The translations under genes and the position numbers were made by a program. A stretch of DNA of 64,000 nucleotides from Streptomyces sp. HB132 (lineage in GTDB: Bacteria; Actinomycetota; Actinomycetes; Streptomycetales; Streptomycetaceae), in contig NZ_JAFBGA010000001.1 of assembly GCF_016909575.1 (NCBI RefSeq), positions 434,001 through 498,000 on the forward strand. The letters run 5' to 3'. Within the stretch, counting starts at the first letter, position 1, and every line of letters begins with the position of its first letter. This document shows, piece after piece, positions 19,275 to 28,252 of the stretch. The notes beneath the pieces are model-generated. The model was not told the DNA's origin, did not search any database, and worked only from the letters and a program-made list of their open reading frames with translations.

Positions 19275-19348
19275 CCCCCCCCGCCAGCCCAGGAGGGGGT
19301 GCGTGCCGTGGTTGACGTAGGGCGTCGTCTCGGTGCCGCGGGCCGGTT

Positions 19349-19800
19349 CTACCGGCTGTCCAGTTCCAGCCCGAGCGCGCGGGCCAGGGTGTCCGCCCTG
19401 GCGGCCGTCACCTGCTCCTGCTCCGGGGCGCGGAGCAGGGCGAAGACGCCCGGGCCGCGGTGGTGGGGTGGCAGGGGTTCCGGGCGGGGTATGACGTGCA
19501 AGTGCACGTGGGCTAAGCCCTCGGCACGAACTGGGCGATGTACGTCTTGGCGCATCCGTTCACGGTGCGCAGGGCGCGGGAGAGCCTGACCTGCCAGGTG
19601 CCCAGGGTGGCGGCCTCGGCGTCGGTGAGGTCGTGTACCGCCGTGAGGTGGCGCCGGGGCAGCAGGACCAGCCATCCGGGGAGCGAGGTGCCGGTGGCGT
19701 GGGCCACCCGCCAGTGGTCGTCCGATGCGGTGTGCTCGCGCGCGGGAAGGGTGTCGAACCGCGCTTCCATGGTGCAGGTGTAGCAACCCGGCGTCGTCAT
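19349..19800 (-). pseudogene. HIT-family protein gene with a one-base frameshift
   Basis: From the ATG at 19800 the frame encodes MTTPGCYTCTMEARFDTLPA, then WLVLLPRRHLTAVHDL and TYIAQFVPRA, and stops at 19513. The rest of the HIT domain, EGLAHVHLHVIPRPEPLPPH with the H-x-H-x-H signature, continues in another minus frame to 19349. One missing base near 19523 (in the CCG-AGG codons) would restore a single ~150-residue protein. HIT proteins are nucleotide hydrolases or transferases. It is a real pseudogene or a sequencing error; the region lies between vapBC and glmS. Confidence 0.8.
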
Positions 19801-19877
19801 GGGGGGAGGAGCGTAGCGCCGGTCCGACGTGGCCGCCGCGTGGCCCACCCCTGCTGTCCCCCGCACCCGTACGGCCT

Positions 19878-19883
19878 TATGGT
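19878..19883 (+). promoter_or_regulatory. Putative -10 box of glmS (leaderless start)
   Basis: TATGGT lies exactly 6 bases before the glmS ATG, so transcription would start at the ATG itself. No ribosome site precedes the ATG. The same CTTATGGT box with the same 6-base gap occurs before the LysR gene at 38681. No clear -35 box is seen. Confidence 0.45.
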
Positions 19884-19889
19884 GCCGAT

Positions 19890-21737
19890 ATGTGCGGAAT
19901 CGTGGGTTACGTCGGGGTGCAGTCGGCGCAGGATGTCGTTGTCGCGGGGCTGAAGCGGCTGGAGTACCGGGGGTACGACTCCGCGGGGGTCGCCGTCCTC
20001 GCGGACGGGGGGCTGGCCTCCGCGAAGAAGGCGGGGAAGCTCCTCAACCTGGAGAAGGAGCTCAAGGACCGGCCGCTGCCGGCCGGGAACACCGGGGTGG
20101 GGCACACCCGTTGGGCCACGCACGGCGGGCCCACCGACGCCAACGCCCACCCGCATCTCGACAACGCGGGCCGGGTCGCCGTCGTGCACAACGGGATCAT
20201 CGAGAACTTCGCGGCGCTGCGCGAGGAGTTGGCAGGACGCGGCCATGACCTGGCCTCCGAGACCGACACGGAGGTGGTCGCCCATCTGCTCGCCGAGGCG
20301 TACTCCTCGGGTGGTGACCCGGCCGAGGCCATGAGACAGGTGTGCCGGCAGCTGGAGGGCGCGTTCACCCTGGTCGCCGTGCACGCGGACGAGCCCGACG
20401 TCGTGGTGGGGGCCCGCCGGAACTCGCCGCTGGTGGTGGGCGTGGGGGACGGGGAGATGTTCCTGGCTTCCGACGTGGCCGCCTTCATCGCGCACACGCG
20501 GGACGCGATCGAGCTCGGTCAGGACCAGGTGGTCGAGCTGCGCCGCGACGGGGTGTCGGTCACCGGCTTCGACGGGCGGCCCGCCGACGTACGCGAGTAC
20601 CACGTGGACTGGGACGCGTCGGCCGCGGAGAAGGGCGGCTACGCCTCCTTCATGCTCAAGGAGATCGCCGACCAGCCCAAGGCCGTCGCCGACACGCTGC
20701 TCGGGCGCGTCGACGGCTCGGGCACGCTCCACCTGGACGAGGTGCGCATTCCGCAGGGTGTGCTCCGGGAGGTCGACAAGGTCGTCGTCGTCGCCTGCGG
20801 GACCGCCTTCCACGCCGGGATGATCGCCAAGTACGCCATCGAGCACTGGACCAGGCTGCCCTGCGAGACGGAGCTCGCCAGCGAGTTCCGTTACCGCGAC
20901 CCGATCCTCGACCAGCGGACCCTCGTCGTCGCCATCTCGCAGTCGGGCGAGACGATGGACACGCTGATGGCGGTCCGGCACGCCCGTGAGCAGGGGGCGA
21001 AGGTCCTCGCGATCTGCAACACGAACGGCTCGACCATCCCGAGGGAGTCGGACGCCGTCCTCTACACGCATGCCGGGCCCGAGGTCGCCGTGGCCTCCAC
21101 GAAGGCGTTCCTGACGCAGCTCGTCGCCTGCTACCTCGTCGCGCTGTACCTGGGGCAGGTGCGCGGCACCAAGTGGGGCGACGAGATCCGCACCGTCGTC
21201 CGTCAGCTCTCCGAGATGTCCGGCGCTGTGGACCGCGTCCTGGGGACCATGGAGCCGGTCCGTGAACTGGCCCGCTCCCTGTCCGGCCACGACACCGTTC
21301 TCTTCGTGGGCCGGCACGTGGGCTACCCGGTGGCCATGGAGGGGGCCCTGAAGCTCAAGGAACTCGCCTACATGCACGCGGAGGGCTTCGCCGCCGGAGA
21401 GCTCAAGCACGGGCCGATCGCGTTGATCGAGGAGGGCCTGCCGGTCGTCGTCATCGTGCCGTCCCCGCGCGGCCGTTCGGTGCTGCACGACAAGATCGTG
21501 TCGAACATCCAGGAGATCAGGGCCCGTGGCGCCCGTACCGTGGTCATCGCCGAGGAGGGCGACGAGGAGGTCGTCCCGTACGCCGATCACCTCATCAGGA
21601 TCCCGGCTACGCCTACGCTGCTTCAGCCGCTGGTCGCCACGGTGCCGTTGCAGGTGTTCGCCTGCGAGCTGGCGACCGCCCGGGGCAACGAGGTGGACCA
21701 GCCGCGCAACCTGGCGAAGTCCGTGACAGTCGAGTGA
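19890..21737 (+). CDS. glmS: Glutamine-fructose-6-phosphate aminotransferase (isomerizing)
   Basis: 615 residues; it makes glucosamine-6-phosphate from fructose-6-phosphate and glutamine, the first step to UDP-GlcNAc. The N-terminal nucleophile Cys2 is in MCGIVGYVG, and the glutaminase part includes [19 protein letters not shown] and NGIIEN. Two SIS domains follow ([49 protein letters not shown]), ending in the invariant NLAKSVTVE. The ATG at 19890 is fixed by Cys2. No riboswitch is seen upstream. Confidence 0.97.
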   Translation: MCGIVGYVGVQSAQDVVVAGLKRLEYRGYDSAGVAVLADGGLASAKKAGKLLNLEKELKDRPLPAGNTGVGHTRWATHGGPTDANAHPHLDNAGRVAVVHNGIIENFAALREELAGRGHDLASETDTEVVAHLLAEAYSSGGDPAEAMRQVCRQLEGAFTLVAVHADEPDVVVGARRNSPLVVGVGDGEMFLASDVAAFIAHTRDAIELGQDQVVELRRDGVSVTGFDGRPADVREYHVDWDASAAEKGGYASFMLKEIADQPKAVADTLLGRVDGSGTLHLDEVRIPQGVLREVDKVVVVACGTAFHAGMIAKYAIEHWTRLPCETELASEFRYRDPILDQRTLVVAISQSGETMDTLMAVRHAREQGAKVLAICNTNGSTIPRESDAVLYTHAGPEVAVASTKAFLTQLVACYLVALYLGQVRGTKWGDEIRTVVRQLSEMSGAVDRVLGTMEPVRELARSLSGHDTVLFVGRHVGYPVAMEGALKLKELAYMHAEGFAAGELKHGPIALIEEGLPVVVIVPSPRGRSVLHDKIVSNIQEIRARGARTVVIAEEGDEEVVPYADHLIRIPATPTLLQPLVATVPLQVFACELATARGNEVDQPRNLAKSVTVE

Positions 21738-21750
21738 GTTGAGTGAGCGC

Positions 21751-22119
21751 GTGATCATTGGGGTCGGGATCGATGTGGCGGAGATCGAACGCTTCGGCGC
21801 CGCGCTGGAGCGCACGCCCCAGCTGGCCGATCGGCTGTTCCTGGAGCGGGAGCTGCTGCTCCCCGGCGGGGACCGGCGGGGGATCGCCTCGCTGGCGGCC
21901 AGGTTCGCCGCGAAGGAGGCCCTGGCCAAGGCGCTCGGGGCGCCGGGCGGGCTGCTCTGGACCGACGCCGAGGTGTGTGTGGAGGAGAGCGGCCGGCCCC
22001 GGCTGGAGGTGCGGGGGACCGTCGCGGCACGGGCGGCCGAACTGGGCGTCCGCAGCTGGCACGTATCGCTCAGCCACGATGCGGGGGTGGCGTCGGCCGT
22101 GGTCATCGCGGAGGGTTGA
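21751..22119 (+). CDS. acpS: Holo-[acyl-carrier-protein] synthase
   Basis: 122 residues from the GTG at 21751; a TTG at 21739 would add four residues. AcpS moves 4'-phosphopantetheine from CoA to carrier proteins. The motifs are [12 protein letters not shown] (Mg-binding Asp) and [14 protein letters not shown] (catalytic Glu/Lys), with the C-terminal [17 protein letters not shown]. It lies 13 bp after glmS and 4 bp before the next gene, so glmS-acpS-nnr are likely one operon. Confidence 0.95.
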   Translation: MIIGVGIDVAEIERFGAALERTPQLADRLFLERELLLPGGDRRGIASLAARFAAKEALAKALGAPGGLLWTDAEVCVEESGRPRLEVRGTVAARAAELGVRSWHVSLSHDAGVASAVVIAEG

Positions 22120-22123
22120 GGGT

Positions 22124-23575
22124 ATGCGACATGCCTACAGCGTCGAGACCGTACGGGCCGCCGAACAGGCGCTGATGGCACGGCTGCCGGAGGGGGCGCT
22201 GATGGCGCGCGCCGCCGCCGGACTGGCGGTGGCGTGCGGCGACCTGCTCCGGCGCAACGGGCGGGTGTACGGATCCCGGGTGCTCCTCCTCGTCGGCAGC
22301 GGTGACAACGGCGGCGACACCCTGTACGCGGGTGCCCGGCTGGCCCGGCGCGGGGCCGGCGTACGGGCGCTCCTGACCACACCGGACAAGGTCCACCGGG
22401 CCGCGCTGGCCGCCCTGCTGGCGGCGGGCGGGCAGGTCCTCGACGGCCCGGACCTCGGTGCCTTCGGCCCCGTCGACCTCGTCGTCGACGGCATCACCGG
22501 TATCGGGGGCCGCGGTGGCCTGCGGCCCGAGGCGGCGGAACTCGTACGGGCGGTCACCGGAGGCCACGCGCCCGTGCTCGCGGTGGACCTGCCGAGCGGG
22601 GTCGAGGCCGACACCGGCCAGGTGCTCGGCGCGGCCGTGCGGGCGGACGCCACGGTCACCTTCGGTACGTACAAGCCGGGGCTGCTCATCGACCCGGCCG
22701 CCGGACACGCGGGCGCGCTCCGGCTCGTCGACATCGGCCTGGCGGCGGAACTGCCCGCGCGGCCGGACATGGAGGCGTTGCAGTACGCCGACGTGGCCGC
22801 CCTGCTGCCCGTACCCGGCGCGGAGAGCGACAAGTACCGGCGCGGCGTCGTCGGAGTGGCCGCCGGCTCGGAGCGGTACCCGGGCGCGGCCGTCCTCGCG
22901 GTCGCCGGGGCGCTGCGCGGCGGCGCGGGGGCCGTGCGCTACGCGGGCCCCGGGGCCGAAGCGGTGATCGCGCGCTTCCCGGAGACGCTGGTGCACCCCG
23001 GCCCGCCGTCGAAGGCCGGCCGGGTGCAGGCCTGGGTCGCAGGGCCGGGCCTCGGCGACTCGTCGGAGTCGGCGTCGGCGGTGGCCGATGTGCTGGCCGC
23101 CGACGTCCCGGTGCTGGTCGACGCGGACGGGCTGCGGCTGATGGACGCCGGGGACGTACGCGCGCGGACCGCCGCCACGGTCCTCACCCCGCACGCCGGT
23201 GAGGCCGCCGCGCTGCTCGGGGTGGAGCGCGCGGAGGTCGAGGCCGGGCGGCTCGCAGCCGTGCGGGAGCTCGCCGCGCGCTACCGCGCCACGGTGCTGC
23301 TGAAGGGCTCGACGACCCTCGTCGCGGAACCCGGGGACACGCCCGTGCGGGTCAATCCGACCGGCACGTCCTGGCTGGCCACGGCGGGGAGCGGCGATGT
23401 GCTGTCCGGGCTGACGGGTTCGCTGCTGGCCGCGGGTCTGGCCCCGCTCGACGCCGCGTCGGTGGGCGCCTATCTGCACGGGCTCGCGGCACGCCGGGCC
23501 TCGGACGGGGCACCGGTCGCCGCGCAGGACGTCGCGGACGCCGTACCGGCTGCCTGGCGGGACGCGCGGGCCTGA
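22124..23575 (+). CDS. Bifunctional NAD(P)H-hydrate epimerase / ADP-dependent dehydratase
   Basis: 483 residues; it repairs hydrated NADH and NADPH. The N-terminal YjeF_N epimerase half (about 1-215) has GSGDNGGDTLYAGARLARRG and a DGITGIGGRGGLR loop. The C-terminal ribokinase-like dehydratase half has YRRGVVGVAAGSERYPGAAV, LTPHAGEAAALLG, LLKGSTTLVAEP and the anion-hole motif TAGSGDVLSG. The ATG at 22124 follows GAGGGTTGAGGG. It sits between acpS and a DUF488 gene. Confidence 0.94.
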   Translation: MRHAYSVETVRAAEQALMARLPEGALMARAAAGLAVACGDLLRRNGRVYGSRVLLLVGSGDNGGDTLYAGARLARRGAGVRALLTTPDKVHRAALAALLAAGGQVLDGPDLGAFGPVDLVVDGITGIGGRGGLRPEAAELVRAVTGGHAPVLAVDLPSGVEADTGQVLGAAVRADATVTFGTYKPGLLIDPAAGHAGALRLVDIGLAAELPARPDMEALQYADVAALLPVPGAESDKYRRGVVGVAAGSERYPGAAVLAVAGALRGGAGAVRYAGPGAEAVIARFPETLVHPGPPSKAGRVQAWVAGPGLGDSSESASAVADVLAADVPVLVDADGLRLMDAGDVRARTAATVLTPHAGEAAALLGVERAEVEAGRLAAVRELAARYRATVLLKGSTTLVAEPGDTPVRVNPTGTSWLATAGSGDVLSGLTGSLLAAGLAPLDAASVGAYLHGLAARRASDGAPVAAQDVADAVPAAWRDARA

Positions 23576-23624
23576 TCCAGGCTGGAAGCGGAGGCCGGGG
23601 CGACGGAACGGACGGTGATCGGTC

Positions 23625-24011
23625 GTGGGCAGCGGCAGCGGCATACGCGTACGCAGGGTGTACGACCCGCCGGAGGACGACGACGGCACCCGGGTGCTCG
23701 TCGACCGGCTCTGGCCGCGCGGCATCTCCAAGGAGCACGCGGCGGTCGACCTGTGGGCCAAGGACGCGACGCCTTCGAAGGAACTCCGCACCTGGTACCA
23801 CGAGGACCCTTCCGAGAGCCGGTACGACACCTTCGTGGAGCGCTACCGCACCGAGCTCGGCGACTCCGCGCACACCGAGGCCGTCGAGGGGCTGCTCGCC
23901 CTGCTGCGGCAGGGTGGCCCCGTCACCCTCCTCACCGCCGTGAAGGACGTTCCGGCCAGCCATGTACCGGTCCTCGTCGACCATCTGGAGCACGCCCTCG
24001 ACCACCGGTGA
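23625..24011 (+). CDS. DUF488 family protein
   Basis: 128 residues. Family features are RRVYDPPEDDDGTRVLVDRL, WPRGISKE, LWAKDATPSKELRTWYHEDP and a C-terminal VTLLTAVKD. The function is unknown; small DUF488 proteins are common single genes. The GTG at 23625 follows a weak GGACGGTGATCGG region 50 bp after the nnr stop. It ends 58 bp before alr. Confidence 0.85.
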   Translation: MGSGSGIRVRRVYDPPEDDDGTRVLVDRLWPRGISKEHAAVDLWAKDATPSKELRTWYHEDPSESRYDTFVERYRTELGDSAHTEAVEGLLALLRQGGPVTLLTAVKDVPASHVPVLVDHLEHALDHR

Positions 24012-24069
24012 CCGCCCACCGGCACAGAGATCGAGGGCACAGACGTACGGCTCTGAGACACTGGGCGCG

Positions 24070-25224
24070 ATGAACGAGACAGCGACCCTGAGAGCCCGTG
24101 CCGAGATCGACCTCGCCGCGCTGCGTGCCAACGTGCGCGCCCTGCGCGCGCGGGCGTCCGGGGCGCAGCTCATGGCCGTGGTGAAGTCCGACGCGTACGG
24201 GCACGGAGCGGTGCCCTGCGCCAGGGCGGCGCGGGAGGCCGGCGCGGCATGGCTGGGCACCGCGACTCCGCAGGAGGCGCTCGCGCTCCGCGAGGCCGGA
24301 ATCGGCGGCCGGGTGATGTGCTGGCTCTGGACGCCCGGCGGCCCCTGGCGCGAGGCGGTCGAGGCGGACATCGACGTCTCGGTGAGCGGTATGTGGGCAC
24401 TCGACGAGGTCGCCGCCGCAGCCGCGGAGGCAGGGATTCCGGCCCGGGTCCAGCTCAAGGCCGACACGGGTCTCGGACGCAACGGCTGCCAGCCCGCGGA
24501 CTGGCCCGCGCTCGTCACGGCCGCCCGCGCCGCCGAGGAGGCCGGCATCCTGCGCGTCACCGGTCTCTGGTCCCACTTCGCCTGCGCCGACGAGCCCGGG
24601 CACCCGTCGATCGCCGCGCAGCTGAACGTCTTCCGCGACATGGTGGCGTACGCGGAGAAGGAGGGCGTCCGGCCCGAGGTCCGGCACATCGCCAACTCCC
24701 CGGCGACGCTCACGGTGCCCGAGTCCCACTTCGACCTCGTCCGCACAGGCATCGCGATGTACGGCATCTCGCCCGGCCCCGAGCTGGGCACCCCGGCCGA
24801 CTTCGGGCTGCGGCCCGTCATGACGCTCGCCGCGTCCGTCGCGCTGGTCAAGCAGGTGCCCCCGGGCCACGGGGTCAGCTACGGGCACCACTACACGACC
24901 TCCTCCGAGACCACGCTCGCCCTGGTGCCGCTCGGCTACGCGGACGGCATCCCGCGCCATGCCTCGGGCCGGGGCCCCGTTCTCGTCAAAGGCGCCGTCC
25001 GCAGGATCGCGGGCCGGGTCGCGATGGACCAGTTCGTGGTCGATCTCGACGGCGACGTGCTGGAAGCCGGCGCGGAAGCGGTGCTCTTCGGACCGGGCGA
25101 CCGGGGCGAGCCGAGTGCGGAGGACTGGGCGGTGGCGGCGGACACGATCGCGTACGAGATCGTCACGCGCATCGGTGCTCGCGTTCCCCGCGTTCATCTC
25201 CACGAGGACTCCGGCCGGGGCTGA
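24070..25224 (+). CDS. alr: Alanine racemase
   Basis: 384 residues; it interconverts L- and D-alanine with PLP for peptidoglycan. The PLP lysine is Lys39 in MAVVKSDAYGHGAV, and the second catalytic residue is the Tyr of GVSYGHHYT (about residue 271). Other landmarks are RVQLKADTGLGRNG, RTGIAMYGISPGPE, GYADGIPR and GRVAMDQFVVDL. The ATG at 24070 sits 7 bases after GACACT with no ribosome site, so it may be leaderless. Confidence 0.96.
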   Translation: MNETATLRARAEIDLAALRANVRALRARASGAQLMAVVKSDAYGHGAVPCARAAREAGAAWLGTATPQEALALREAGIGGRVMCWLWTPGGPWREAVEADIDVSVSGMWALDEVAAAAAEAGIPARVQLKADTGLGRNGCQPADWPALVTAARAAEEAGILRVTGLWSHFACADEPGHPSIAAQLNVFRDMVAYAEKEGVRPEVRHIANSPATLTVPESHFDLVRTGIAMYGISPGPELGTPADFGLRPVMTLAASVALVKQVPPGHGVSYGHHYTTSSETTLALVPLGYADGIPRHASGRGPVLVKGAVRRIAGRVAMDQFVVDLDGDVLEAGAEAVLFGPGDRGEPSAEDWAVAADTIAYEIVTRIGARVPRVHLHEDSGRG

Positions 25225-25276
25225 GCACGCTCCGGGCAGGGCGACCACGACAACGACGACGAAGGGGCACAGCACG

Positions 25277-26503
25277 GTGAGCGAGACCAGCGCGGAGGAC
25301 GTGATGGCGACGGCGGCCGTCGCGGCGGCCGGCTGGCGCCGGGCGGGCGTAGCCGGGGCGGCGATAGGCGTCATCGCCGCGGGCGCGGCCGCGGGCGTCG
25401 CCGTCGAGCGGCTCACCGTGGGCCGGGGCATGCGCAAGAAGGCCCGCCTCGCACTGGACGCCTCCGGCCCGTACGGCTCGCTCCGCGGGCAGCCCGGCCG
25501 CGCGATCGCGGACGACGGCACCGAGCTGTACTACGAGGTCGACGAGATCGAACCGGACGGCGGCACGAATCGTGCGGGCGCGCGCTCGGGGACGGGAAGC
25601 CCCGCGGGCTCCGGACCGCGCAGGCGCAGGCTCTTCGGCAGCAAGGACCCCGCGCCCCTGACCGTCGTCTTCAGTCACGGCTACTGCCTCGGCCAGGACT
25701 CCTGGCACTTCCAGCGAGCGGCGCTGCGCGGTCTGGTCCGCACGGTCCACTGGGACCAGCGCAGCCACGGCCGATCCCAGCGGGGCAGGGCGCAGGCCGA
25801 GGGCGTCGCGGTCGGCATCGACCAGCTCGGCCGCGATCTCAAGGCGGTCCTGGACGCGGCCGCGCCCGAGGGCCCACTGGTACTGGTCGGACACTCCATG
25901 GGCGGCATGACGATGATGGCGCTCGCCGACGGGTATCCGGAGCTGATCCGCGACCGGGTGGCCGCGGTCGCGTTCGTCGGGACGTCCAGCGGCAAGCTCG
26001 GCGAGGTGAACTTCGGGCTGCCGGTGGCGGGCGTGAACGCCGTGCGCCGGGTGCTGCCCGGGGTACTGAGGGCGCTCGGTTCGCAGACGGAGCTGGTGGA
26101 GCGCGGGCGGCGGGCGACCGCCGACCTGTTCGCGGGGCTGATCAAGCGCTACTCGTTCGGATCGAGGGACGTGGATCCGGCGGTCGCGCGGTTCGCGGAG
26201 CGGCTCATCGAGTCGACCCCCATCGACGTGGTCGCCGAGTTCTACCCCGCCTTCACCGAGCACGACAAGAGCGGGGCCCTGCCCGCCTTCCGGGAGCTGC
26301 CGGTGCTGATCCTCGCCGGTGACAAGGACCTGGTGACGCCCAGTTCGCACAGCGAGGCCATCGCGGACGAGCTGCCGGACGCGGAGCTGGTCATCGTGCC
26401 GGACGCCGGTCATCTGGTGATGCTGGAGCACCCGGAGACGGTCACCGACCGGCTCGCCGACCTGCTCGTGCGGATCGGAGCCGTTCCGGCCGGGACGCGC
26501 TGA
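25277..26503 (+). CDS. Alpha/beta hydrolase with N-terminal membrane segment
   Basis: 408 residues. One Ala/Gly-rich hydrophobic helix lies at about 20-42 (VAGAAIGVIAAGAAAGVAVE), then a linker. The hydrolase fold follows: oxyanion region SHGYCLGQDSW, nucleophile elbow GHSMGGMTMM (Ser near 206), acid in ILAGDKDLVTP, and His in VPDAGHLVMLEHPE. The substrate is unknown. The GTG at 25277 is chosen over the longer frame, which runs through alr antisense-like coding. It is conserved between alr and tsaE in Streptomyces and is likely co-transcribed with alr. Confidence 0.9.
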   Translation: MSETSAEDVMATAAVAAAGWRRAGVAGAAIGVIAAGAAAGVAVERLTVGRGMRKKARLALDASGPYGSLRGQPGRAIADDGTELYYEVDEIEPDGGTNRAGARSGTGSPAGSGPRRRRLFGSKDPAPLTVVFSHGYCLGQDSWHFQRAALRGLVRTVHWDQRSHGRSQRGRAQAEGVAVGIDQLGRDLKAVLDAAAPEGPLVLVGHSMGGMTMMALADGYPELIRDRVAAVAFVGTSSGKLGEVNFGLPVAGVNAVRRVLPGVLRALGSQTELVERGRRATADLFAGLIKRYSFGSRDVDPAVARFAERLIESTPIDVVAEFYPAFTEHDKSGALPAFRELPVLILAGDKDLVTPSSHSEAIADELPDAELVIVPDAGHLVMLEHPETVTDRLADLLVRIGAVPAGTR

Positions 26504-26522
26504 TCCTCTACCGTTGGTCGAC

Positions 26523-27068
26523 ATGGAAGCAGCGCACAACGGCCCGGTGGCCGACACGGTCGCGCCGGGCAACGCACCCGGCACCGTCACCCTGGACGTC
26601 GCCGTCGAGTCCCCCGAAGAGATGAAGGAGCTCGGCCGTCGGATCGCCGGTGTGCTGGCACCCGGCGACCTGGTGATGCTCACCGGCGAGCTCGGCGCGG
26701 GCAAGACGACCCTGACCCGGGGCCTTGGGGAGGGCCTCGGGGTACGCGGTGCCGTCACGTCGCCGACCTTCGTGATCGCCCGGGTCCATCCCCCGCTGGG
26801 AGAGGGCCCCTCGCTCGTCCACGTGGACGCGTACCGCCTGGGCGGCGGTCTCGACGAGATGGAGGACCTCGACCTCGACGTGTCGCTGCCGGAGTCGGTG
26901 ATCGTCGTGGAGTGGGGCGACGGCAAGGTCGAGGACCTGTCGGCGGACCGGCTGCGGGTCCTGATCGACCGCGCGGTCGGAGACACGGACGACGAGCGTC
27001 GCACGGTCACCCTGGTGGGGATCGGCGCCCGCTGGGCGGGCCTGGGTGCGGAGCTGGCCGCTCTCTGA
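26523..27068 (+). CDS. tsaE: tRNA t6A biosynthesis ATPase TsaE
   Basis: 181 residues. TsaE is the ATPase that works with TsaB and TsaD to add threonylcarbamoyl to A37 of ANN-decoding tRNAs. P-loop GELGAGKTTLTRGLGEGLG (about 55-73), then VTSPTFVIARVH, LVHVDAYRL and the Walker-B-like VIVVEWGDG. The ATG at 26523 is 19 bp after the hydrolase stop. tsaB and tsaD lie 1.2-2.3 kb downstream. Confidence 0.95.
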   Translation: MEAAHNGPVADTVAPGNAPGTVTLDVAVESPEEMKELGRRIAGVLAPGDLVMLTGELGAGKTTLTRGLGEGLGVRGAVTSPTFVIARVHPPLGEGPSLVHVDAYRLGGGLDEMEDLDLDVSLPESVIVVEWGDGKVEDLSADRLRVLIDRAVGDTDDERRTVTLVGIGARWAGLGAELAAL

Positions 27069-27238
27069 CAGCGGGCTCGGGCCGGCCCGGGTGAGGTGGC
27101 CTCCGCACACCCGGCTCTCCTACCGCTCTCCGGCCGTTCTCCGGTTGCTCTCCGACTGCGTTCCGACGCTTTCCGACAGGACGTCGGCAAAATGTTGCGC
27201 CGGGGAGCCCCGCCGTGGTCACATGGGACGCAGGGATT

Positions 27239-27256
27239 GGTTAGGTCTACCTAACC
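27239..27256. promoter_or_regulatory. Iron-box-like palindrome
   Basis: Perfect inverted repeat GGTTAGGT-CT-ACCTAACC, 31 bp upstream of the small gene at 27288. The half sites resemble the TTAGGT/ACCTAA outer halves of the DmdR/IdeR (DtxR-family) iron box of actinobacteria, but the 7-bp core is replaced by 2 bp. It is therefore an iron-box-like operator by resemblance only. Confidence 0.5.
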
Positions 27257-27287
27257 ATGTCTCTCACCGAAGCCCGAGGAGGCATCC

Positions 27288-27491
27288 ATGCCGGCACCCG
27301 AGCGTGAAGTGCACCCGCAGTCGCAGGCGGAGTCACCGTCGGCCTCCGCGGTGTCGATGAAGGACCTGCTGGCCTCCTGCGCGGCCGCGACGGCGGTGTC
27401 GACACCGCCCCGCGGCGAGCACACGGGCGAGCGTGAGCCCGACCGGGACGACGACGACCTGGGGACCGCCGAGGGGCGCGACGCGGCCTGA
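27288..27491 (+). CDS. Small acidic protein, unknown function
   Basis: 67 residues, MPAPEREVHPQSQAESPSAS, then VSMKDLLASCAAATAVSTPP, then an acidic DRDDDDLGTAEGRD tail. No domain is recognised; it is soluble and probably largely disordered with one short helix carrying a single Cys. The ATG at 27288 has a strong GAGGAGG site, and codon third positions are G/C-rich, so it looks real. It lies directly behind the iron-box-like palindrome and ends 50 bp before the convergent gene. Confidence 0.65.
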   Translation: MPAPEREVHPQSQAESPSASAVSMKDLLASCAAATAVSTPPRGEHTGEREPDRDDDDLGTAEGRDAA

Positions 27492-27541
27492 CCGTCGGTC
27501 CGGCGGCGTCGGTGCGACGGCCCCCGGTCCGGGGGACAGCC

Positions 27542-28099
27542 CTACGGGACGACGACGACCTTGGCGCCGACCGTGGCGAAGGTCCACACGGCGTCACCGT
27601 CGGCCCGCTTCATCCGCACCCCGCCGGTCTTGGCCGTGGGGTCGGGGCTGGCCATCGAGTCGTCCTGAGCGGCGCTGAAGCCCACCACCACGTCGTCGAC
27701 GCTCGCGAAGCGGACCACGTGTTCGATCAGGACGCCGTCCGAGCCCTTGATGCTGCCGGAGCGCGAGGTCACCCGGTACACGCCCGGCAGGGGGCTCACG
27801 GTGCTCGGCATGACCGTGAAGGTCCGGAGCGTCTTCTCCGCGTCGTCCACGATCCACACCCGGCGGTCCTTCAGCGCGTACACGACGCGGGCGCCCGTGT
27901 CGGAGTCCTCGGGGACCGCGAGCGGTTCCTTCGTGGGCTTCGGCTTCGCGGAGGGGGCGGCGGTCGGCCCGGAGGTCTGCGCCGACGGTGCGGCGACCGA
28001 GTCCGGTGCGTTCGCCGACGCCTGGTAGGCGAGGAAACAGACCGCGGCCACCGCCGCGGCAGTGAGCCCGGCCACGATTCCCGAGCTGCCCCGTGCCAC
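27542..28099 (-). CDS. Secreted or membrane-anchored protein with a degenerate YkuD-like domain
   Basis: 185 residues from the GTG at 28099, which has AAAGGGGA 9 bases upstream. The N-terminus (VAGLTAAAVAAVCFLAYQAS) is a signal/anchor helix, then a Pro/Ser linker. The C-terminal ~110 residues resemble an L,D-transpeptidase (YkuD) fold: RRVWIVDDAEKTLRTF, PGVYRVTSRSGSIKG, and KTGGVRMKRADGDAVW where active enzymes have SHGCVRM-(S/N)-ADA. The catalytic Cys is Gly and the His motif is absent, so no transpeptidase activity is expected. It may be a binding or structural cell-wall protein. It is divergent from tsaB. Confidence 0.72.
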   Translation of the reverse strand: MARGSSGIVAGLTAAAVAAVCFLAYQASANAPDSVAAPSAQTSGPTAAPSAKPKPTKEPLAVPEDSDTGARVVYALKDRRVWIVDDAEKTLRTFTVMPSTVSPLPGVYRVTSRSGSIKGSDGVLIEHVVRFASVDDVVVGFSAAQDDSMASPDPTAKTGGVRMKRADGDAVWTFATVGAKVVVVP

Positions 28100-28240
28100 C
28101 GTGAGGTCCCCTTTCACATGCTTCTGTCGCATGTCGTACAAGCATTTACGTCGTACACGCGTATACCCGGCGACGGTACCAGCAGCTGAAGGGGAGCCCG
28201 GGACGCTGCACGGGCCGCCGTGGCCGGGTCGGCGGAGCCG

Positions 28241-28246
28241 TAGGCT
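28241..28246 (+). promoter_or_regulatory. Putative -10 box of tsaB (leaderless start)
   Basis: TAGGCT ends 6 bases before the tsaB GTG, placing the transcript start at the initiation codon. There is no ribosome site. No convincing -35 box is seen. Confidence 0.4.
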
Positions 28247-28252
28247 GTTTGT

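Noticed and set aside
27257..27307. 16-codon ORF starting right after the iron-box-like palindrome
   Set aside because: It has no ribosome site or codon bias of its own and overlaps the start of the better-supported 67-residue gene.
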